From CAJQQK01 sp963696075 (GTDB lineage Bacteria > Pseudomonadota > Alphaproteobacteria > Rhizobiales > Hyphomicrobiaceae): a stretch of DNA of 64,000 nucleotides. This document shows positions 59,784-64,000 of this stretch, piece by piece. Position 1 is the first letter of the stretch; every line of letters starts with the position of its first letter. The notes under the pieces were generated by a model that worked only from the letters and a program-made list of their open reading frames with translations, ran no database searches and had not been told where the DNA came from. The stretch lies in assembly GCA_963696075.1 (NCBI GenBank), contig CAVOJD010000031.1:1-64000 (forward strand). Direction: 5' to 3'. A program made the position numbers and the translations under genes.

Positions 59784-60103
59784 CGATTTCGCTCACGGTG
59801 CTGATCCGGCGAGCAAAGCTCGCCGGGCACCTCCGCGGGGGCGGCGCTAAGCGCCGGGTCGCGTTGCTCCCCGAGTTCGCGGGGCGAACTCGATTGGTTT
59901 TCGCTCACGGGCTATTCCGGTCCTGCGGACCGGGCCCTCCTGCGGGGGCGGCGCGGGGCGCCGGGTCGCGGTTGCTCCCCGAGTTCGCGGGGCGAACTCG
60001 AATGGTTTTCGCTCACGGGCTATTCCGGTCCTGCGGACCGGGCCCTCCGCGGGGGCGGCGCAAGGCGCCGGGTCGCGGTTGCTCCCCGAAGCCTGCGGCT
60101 TCG
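59784..60103. repeat. Three-hairpin repeat, locus B (three copies)
   Basis: Three diverged copies of the unit seen at 48554, beginning near 59784, 59897 and 60005 (108-base spacing for the last two). Hairpin 1 is ccggcgagc/gctcgccgg in the first copy and ccggtcc/ggaccgg in the others; hairpin 2 is cggcgc/gcgccg with loops taa, ggg and aag; hairpin 3 is cgagttcgc/gcgaactcg twice and cgaagcc/ggcttcg in the last copy (60087-60103). Arms change in pairs so base pairing is kept. Lies between convergent genes. Confidence 0.9.
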
Positions 60104-60184
60104 AGGGTTCGCGGTTTCTCTTTTGGCGGTGCTGCGGCACTGTGGGAGCGGATCAATTCCAGGCTGTGCGATTCCAATCACAGC

Positions 60185-60330
60185 GTCATCCCGGCGCTTG
60201 TCGCCGGGATCCATTTTTCCGCACGACGTGAGGCTTCGTTGGTTCACGGCGCTTGCTGTCTCGCCCACCTGATCACGTTGACGTCGTTCCCAGCCGGTGA
60301 ATGGAACCCTGTGACAAGCACCGGGATGAC
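60185..60330. mobile_element. 146-bp MITE-like element with 29-bp terminal inverted repeats
   Basis: Left end 60185-60213 (begins gtcatcccggcgcttgtc) and right end 60302-60330 (ends gacaagcaccgggatgac) are inverted copies matching at 25 of 29 positions. The 88-base centre has no open frame of its own. No transposase is nearby, so it is non-autonomous if mobile. Sits just after repeat locus B and before the 3' end of the thiamine-diphosphate gene. A clear target-site duplication was not recognised. Confidence 0.75.
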
Positions 60331-60361
60331 CCCGGTGGGGGGCAACCGCGCGGCGTTCCGC

Positions 60362-62068
60362 TTAGGCCACCCACTCGCTGACGGGGGCGTTGGCGTCCTG
60401 GAGGGGTTGGGCGATGATGTCGACCAAAGCGGGGCCGTCGTGCTTTGCGGCTTCGGCGAGGACGGATTTGAGTTGGCGCGGGTCTTCGACGCGCCATGAC
60501 TTGAGGCCGTAGGCGGCAGCGACGGCGGCGTGGTCGGTCGGCGAGAAGTCGACCGAGAAATAGCGCCCGCCGAAGCCGGATTTCTGGCCGGCCTTGATCC
60601 AGCCGAACACGGAATTCGAGAACACCACGAACAGGATCGGCAGGCCGAGACGCGTTATCGTTTCGAACTCACCGACCGAGAAGGCGAATGAGCCGTCGCC
60701 CATGACCGAGACGACCTTGGCGTTCGGGCGGCCGACCTGTGCGCCCATGGCGGCGGCCATCGAGTAGCCGAGGGCGCCGTGGGCGCGGTTCGAGATGAAA
60801 TGACGGCCCGGTTTGGCGAACCGGTAGTAGGCGGAAAAATACGGGCACGGCGTGCCGGGGTCGCAGACGACGACGGCATCGTCGGGGAGGACCGCGTTCA
60901 GCTCGGCGACCACGCGTTCCGGCTTGATCGGGGTTTCGGTGGCGGCGGCGAGACGGTCGAATATCTCGAATTTTTCCCGGCGGGCCTCAGAGACGCGGGC
61001 GGCGCCGGCGAACGAGGGCAGGCTCGATTCCTGGTCGAGGGCGTCGTTGATCGCGGCAAGCGCAAGCCTGGCGTCGGCGAGGACGGGATAGGCGGTCTCG
61101 TAGCTGGCGGAAATGGCGATCGGGTTGGAATCGATGTGGACAATGGGGGTGCCGGGGGCGGGATAGCGCCAACGCTCGGTCGTTACCGAGCCCGCGCGGC
61201 AGCCGATGAAGATGATGAGGTCTGCCTCCTCGACGACCTTGCGGGTGGCGAGGACGCCGCCGTTGGAGCCGACGACACCGAGGCAGTTCGGGTGTGTTTC
61301 GGCGAGGCTGCCCTGACCGCTCACGGTTGTCGCGACGATCAGATCGAGGCGTTCCGCGAGACGGGCAAGTTCGGCCTCGGCGCCCGCGATGACAGGGCCG
61401 CCGCCGCAGATGATGATGGGGTTTTTCGCAGTCAGGATTGCCTTCGTGGCGGCTTCGATTGCAGCACTCGCGGGAGGCTGCGGCCAGGCCGGGAAGTTTG
61501 CGAATTCAGGCTGTGCCCAGATCTGGGCGCTGTCGACGTCCTGTTTCTGGACGTCGAAGGGCAGGCCGAGGTGAGCGGCACCCGGTGTGCCGGTGGTCAT
61601 CGCGCGGAAGGCGTGGCGCACCATGGTGGGCAGGCGGCCGGCCGAGTCGATCAGGCCGTTGTATTTTGTGAGCGGGCGGAAGAGGCCGGTCTGGTCGAGT
61701 TCGGTGAGGGGGAACTTGCCCTGAGAGGTGACCGCGACGTCGGTTGTGATCGCGAGGACGGGGATGGAGGATTCGTTGGCTTCGACGACGCCCGGCAGGA
61801 TGTACGTCGCGCCGCCGCCGCTCGGGCCTTCGCAGACGCCCGGCTTACCCGTGACGCGGGCGTAGCCGTCGGCCATGTAGGCGGCATGGCGTTCGTCGCG
61901 CGTGAGAATGTGGGTCATGCCGCGGGCGTCCTGATGGAGCGCGTCATAGAACGGCAGAGAGGTGTCGCCGCACAGTCCGAAGATCGTCTCGACACCGTGC
62001 TGGGCGAGCAGGGCGACCATGGCCTCGGCGCCGGTCATGGTGTTCCGGTTCGGTTCGTCAGCGCTCAT
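60362..62068 (-). CDS. Thiamine-diphosphate-dependent enzyme (acetolactate synthase / benzoylformate decarboxylase-like)
   Basis: 568 residues. PYR domain with GLCGDTSLPFYDAL and catalytic Glu about E59 (LTRDERHAAYMADGYAR), GPSGGGATYILPGVVEA; central domain PIIICGGGPVIAGAEAEL and IGCRAGSVTTERW; PP domain GALGYSMAAAMGAQVGRPNAKVVSVMGDGSFAFSVGEFETI (quoted: VMGDGSFAFSVGEFETI) to FSN, with N-S-V-F-G. Only remotely like the paralog at 50581. Could decarboxylate or ligate a 2-oxoacid produced from the imported carboxylate; reaction unresolved. Downstream MITE-like element gives no terminator. Confidence 0.9.
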   Translation of the reverse strand: MSADEPNRNTMTGAEAMVALLAQHGVETIFGLCGDTSLPFYDALHQDARGMTHILTRDERHAAYMADGYARVTGKPGVCEGPSGGGATYILPGVVEANESSIPVLAITTDVAVTSQGKFPLTELDQTGLFRPLTKYNGLIDSAGRLPTMVRHAFRAMTTGTPGAAHLGLPFDVQKQDVDSAQIWAQPEFANFPAWPQPPASAAIEAATKAILTAKNPIIICGGGPVIAGAEAELARLAERLDLIVATTVSGQGSLAETHPNCLGVVGSNGGVLATRKVVEEADLIIFIGCRAGSVTTERWRYPAPGTPIVHIDSNPIAISASYETAYPVLADARLALAAINDALDQESSLPSFAGAARVSEARREKFEIFDRLAAATETPIKPERVVAELNAVLPDDAVVVCDPGTPCPYFSAYYRFAKPGRHFISNRAHGALGYSMAAAMGAQVGRPNAKVVSVMGDGSFAFSVGEFETITRLGLPILFVVFSNSVFGWIKAGQKSGFGGRYFSVDFSPTDHAAVAAAYGLKSWRVEDPRQLKSVLAEAAKHDGPALVDIIAQPLQDANAPVSEWVA

Positions 62069-62315
62069 GATGCTCTGCCCTTTTTTTGGCGTTGGGTGAG
62101 GAATGCCTGAGAAGCAGGCAATATTTCAGATGCGGATCAATCTGCCGCGCGCCGCGCGCCGCATGTTCACCATTTTCGTTAGACATGATGATTCCTGGCT
62201 GTCAATTGCTTGACTTGACGCTGCGTCTCGACCATCGTCCGGCCAGTTCTGCGGATCAAGGATCGGCGCTCAAAAAAATCACGATCGGTCCCGAGTCTAG
62301 GGAGGCTCAGCCAGG

Positions 62316-62346
62316 AGGCGAAGCGCATGCTTCGCCTTTTTGCTTT
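62316..62346 (+). terminator. Hairpin with downstream T-run, orphan on + strand
   Basis: Arms aggcgaagc (62316-62324) and gcttcgcct (62329-62337), loop gcat, then ttttgctttttt. Structurally an intrinsic terminator reading rightward, but no + strand gene ends here; it abuts repeat locus C and may have travelled with it. Confidence 0.6.
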
Positions 62347-62409
62347 TTTGGCTCACGGCTATTCCTTCGCTGCGCTCAGGGCCTCCGCCGGGGCGGCGCT
62401 TGCGCCGGG
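62343..62409. repeat. Partial three-hairpin repeat, locus C
   Basis: Diverged partial copy of the unit found at 48554 and 59784: it keeps the ggctcacggctattcc start, a degenerate first hairpin (ccttcgc/gctcagg, imperfect) and a short second hairpin (ggcgc-tt-gcgcc). It runs directly into the 28-bp tandem array that begins with the following ccgcggttgcgg. Confidence 0.75.
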
Positions 62410-62505
62410 CCGCGGTTGCGGCCTCAGGAAGAGAGTTCCGCGGTTGCGGCCTCAGGAAGAGAGCTCCGCGGTTGCGGCCTCAGGAAGAGGGTGCCGCGGT
62501 TGCGG
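62410..62505. repeat. Tandem 28-bp repeat, three full units plus part
   Basis: Units start at 62410, 62438 and 62466, each beginning ccgcggttgcggcctcagga and ending agagagtt, agagagct or agagggtg; a fourth, partial unit (ccgcggttgcgg) covers 62494-62505. The unit start resembles the ggttgctccccgag part of the three-hairpin repeat, as if the array grew from its end. Confidence 0.9.
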
Positions 62506-62568
62506 CAATACGAGAGCGCCCCAAGGGGCGCTCAACGAAGACGAGCTCCACAACGTTTGGCGCCTTGT

Positions 62569-63744
62569 TCACAAACGGAGCTTGTCGGCCATGATGCGTT
62601 TGCCGATGGCCCAGCGGTGGACTTCCGAGGGGCCGTCGTAGATGCGGAAGCCGCGGACTTCACGGAAAATGCGCTCGACCGGATGATCGCGGGTGAGGCC
62701 GCCGCCGCCGAGGATCTGCATCGAGCGGTCGGCGATGCGATAGATGGCTTCCGAACAGATGACCTTCGCAATCGAGCTTTCGGACGACGCGCGCTCGCCC
62801 TTGTCGAGGGAGGCAGCGCAGCGCCAGATGACGAGGCGCGCGGTGTGCAGGTCCATGACGTTGTCGGCGAGCATGAAGCTGACGCCCTCGTGTTCGCCGA
62901 GTTTCTGGCCGAAGGCTTCACGGGTCTTGGCGTATTCGACGGCGGTGTCGTGGCAGCGCTGGGCGGCGCCGAGCCAGCGCATGCAGTGCGTCAGGCGAGC
63001 CGGCGCGAGGCGCACCTGGGCATAGCGGAAGCCCATGCCGACTTCGCCGAGGACATCTTCGCCCGACACCTTCAGGTCGTCGATGTCGATGATCGCGTGG
63101 CCGCCCATGAAGGAGGAATCCATCGTGTCGAGGGTGCGCGCGATCTTGAAATCGTCGTGCGGCAGCTCCTTGAGGAACATCGTTGCATCACCGGGGCCAT
63201 CGCCCGTGCGCGCCATGATGATGGTGAAGGCTGCTCCGTCCGCGCCGGTGATCAGCCACTTGCGGCCGGAAATGGTCCAGCCGTTGCCATCAGGTTTGGC
63301 GCGGGTCTTGAGCATGCCGGGGTCGGCGCCGGCGCCGGGGGATGGCTCAGTCATGGCAAAGCATGAGCGGGTCTCGGCGCGGGCGAGGGGGCCAAGATAT
63401 TTTTCCTTCTGGGCCGGGGTGCCGACGGCTTCGAGGAGGTGGATGTTGCCTTCGTCGGGGGCCTGGCAGTGCAGCGCGATGGGGCCGAGGATGGAGTAGC
63501 CGGCGGCCTCGAAGACGACGGCTTTTTCAAAGTGGGACAGGTTGCGCCCGCCATATTCCTCCGGCACGTGAACGGCGAGCAGGCCGGCGTTGCGGGCCTT
63601 TTCGTTGAGGTCGCGGCGCAGGTCGTCGGTGGGGCCGTGCGGGGTCCAGCGGTCGTCGTTTTCGAAGGGAATGACCTCGCTGCGCACAAAGGCATCAACG
63701 TCGGCTTTCAGCTTGGCGAGGTTGTCCGGCAGGTCGAAATTCAT
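62569..63744 (-). CDS. Acyl-CoA dehydrogenase
   Basis: 391-residue FAD enzyme introducing a 2,3-double bond into an acyl-CoA. Features: VPEEYGGRNLSHFEKAVVFE, CFAMTEPSPGAGADPGMLKTRA (substrate/FAD loop), GRKWLITGADGAAFTIIMART, FMGGHAIIDIDDLKVSGEDVLG, REAFGQKLGEHEGVSFMLAD, QILGGGGLTRDHPVERIFREVRGFRIYDGPSEVHR with catalytic Glu about E374. ATG 63744 gives the standard N-terminus MNFDLPDNLAKL; the 33 extra residues of the longer frame are rejected. Belongs to the branched-/medium-chain or caiA-like group; acyl substrate unknown. Divergent from the Ldh-family gene. Confidence 0.93.
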   Translation of the reverse strand: MNFDLPDNLAKLKADVDAFVRSEVIPFENDDRWTPHGPTDDLRRDLNEKARNAGLLAVHVPEEYGGRNLSHFEKAVVFEAAGYSILGPIALHCQAPDEGNIHLLEAVGTPAQKEKYLGPLARAETRSCFAMTEPSPGAGADPGMLKTRAKPDGNGWTISGRKWLITGADGAAFTIIMARTGDGPGDATMFLKELPHDDFKIARTLDTMDSSFMGGHAIIDIDDLKVSGEDVLGEVGMGFRYAQVRLAPARLTHCMRWLGAAQRCHDTAVEYAKTREAFGQKLGEHEGVSFMLADNVMDLHTARLVIWRCAASLDKGERASSESSIAKVICSEAIYRIADRSMQILGGGGLTRDHPVERIFREVRGFRIYDGPSEVHRWAIGKRIMADKLRL

Positions 63745-63880
63745 GGGGGGCCGTCTTTCGTGTCGGGTATCATCAAGAGCAGAATGTCTCGCGCAGGAAG
63801 CTAGGCAAAATCGCGGGCTTGCGCCAGTTTGCCGGGCGAACAATCAGAGGCATGACGCCAGCGAGCGAAGGAGCCCGTCC
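63745..63880. promoter_or_regulatory. Divergent promoter region, acyl-CoA dehydrogenase / Ldh-family gene
   Basis: 136 bases between divergent genes, likely holding both promoters; an SD (AAGGAG) for the right-hand gene sits at about 63868. No dyad I could call an operator. Confidence 0.45.
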
Positions 63881-64000
63881 ATGATCACCATCAAGTCCGA
63901 TGACCTTAGCGGTTTTGTCCGGGATATTTTTGCCGCCGCAGGCTGTTCCGACGAGGAGGCGGGGCAACTCGGCCGGTCGCTGGTTTCGGCGAACATGTCG
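63881..64000 (+). CDS. Ldh-family oxidoreductase (malate/L-lactate dehydrogenase type), 5' fragment
   Basis: First 40 codons before the window ends: MITIKSDDLSGFVRDIFAAA, then GCSDEEAGQLGRSLVSANM. This N-terminal pattern (xL..fv..if.aaG.s.eeA...a..Lv.aNl) is characteristic of the type-2 malate/L-lactate dehydrogenase family, the same family as the gene at 18648. AAGGAG lies eight bases before ATG. The rest is outside the window, so active-site residues cannot be checked. Confidence 0.82.
   Translation, partial: MITIKSDDLSGFVRDIFAAAGCSDEEAGQLGRSLVSANMS

Larger units (their letters stand above)
62069..62568. other. Intergenic region with repeats between thiamine-diphosphate and acyl-CoA dehydrogenase genes
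   Basis: 500 bases. Holds the 62316 hairpin, a partial three-hairpin repeat and the 28-bp tandem array, each listed separately. No gene is supportable: open frames through 62327-62641 translate the repeats. Confidence 0.6.

Noticed and set aside
1..64000. tRNA, rRNA, riboswitch or prophage genes
   Set aside because: I looked for them and saw no convincing cloverleaf, rRNA core, riboswitch consensus, integrase or transposase sequence.

Overview
The window is GC-rich, densely packed chromosomal DNA from an alphaproteobacterium. This rests on the gene order obgE-proB-proA-nadD-rsfS-rlmH at the left end, an arrangement typical of Alphaproteobacteria such as Hyphomicrobiales, and on the style of the catabolic genes at the right end (TctABC, AtuA, Ldh-family and acyl-CoA dehydrogenase genes). 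I cannot name the genus. I saw no tRNA, rRNA, CRISPR array or transposase.

Layout. (1) 1-4758, + strand: housekeeping block for GTPase ObgE (3' end only), proline synthesis (ProB, ProA), NAD synthesis (NadD), ribosome silencing (RsfS) and 23S rRNA methylation (RlmH). (2) 4782-9916: an SDR dehydrogenase and a TesA-like SGNH esterase, divergent from a YbbA/YbbP-type ABC pair, the same arrangement as tesA/ybbA/ybbP in E. coli. A strong two-way hairpin terminator closes the block at 9954-9990. (3) 10023-38168: a large exopolysaccharide locus with a complete Wzx/Wzy tool set: initiating sugar-phosphate transferase, flippase, polymerase, Wza-like export protein and Wzc-like co-polymerase/kinase. 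It also has two GT4 glycosyltransferases, a pectate-lyase-fold protein, a polysaccharide deacetylase, two tandem ATP-grasp ligases and a YdcF-like protein. A WbpA/TviB-type nucleotide-sugar dehydrogenase plus a WbpP/TviC-type epimerase predict UDP-GlcNAcA/UDP-GalNAcA as a precursor, so the polymer is probably acidic. Inside the locus lies a six-gene run of sugar-acid enzymes (Ldh family, SIS isomerase, HpcH/HpaI aldolase, 6-phosphogluconolactonase, 2-hydroxyacid dehydrogenase, Gfo/Idh/MocA), 18648-24133. (4) 38439-48464: mixed metabolic genes (two GSTs, cupin, secreted Cys-rich peptide, TTC38-like protein, FMN-binding protein, PhyH dioxygenase, a third ATP-grasp protein, hexose-6-P mutarotase, and E1 alpha and beta of a 2-oxoacid dehydrogenase). 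(5) 48554-64000: a catabolic region carrying several repeat families. It holds an unrecognised protein made of two copies of one module (49437-50255), two thiamine-diphosphate enzymes, a GNAT, a TctABC carboxylate importer, a xylose-isomerase-like TIM barrel divergent from an AtuA/AtuA-like pair, an acyl-CoA dehydrogenase and the 5' end of an Ldh-family gene.

The least ordinary features are: a dispersed three-hairpin repeat family at 48.55-48.95, 59.78-60.10 and 62.34-62.51 kb, in which both arms of a hairpin change together between copies; a 146-bp MITE-like element at 60185-60330; the duplicated ASHGG/ARIGDG protein; and the acidic-polysaccharide locus with its ATP-grasp ligases and embedded sugar-acid operon. 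Several genes have starts that must be moved downstream of the longest open frame on the basis of Shine-Dalgarno position or signal peptide; these are explained entry by entry.
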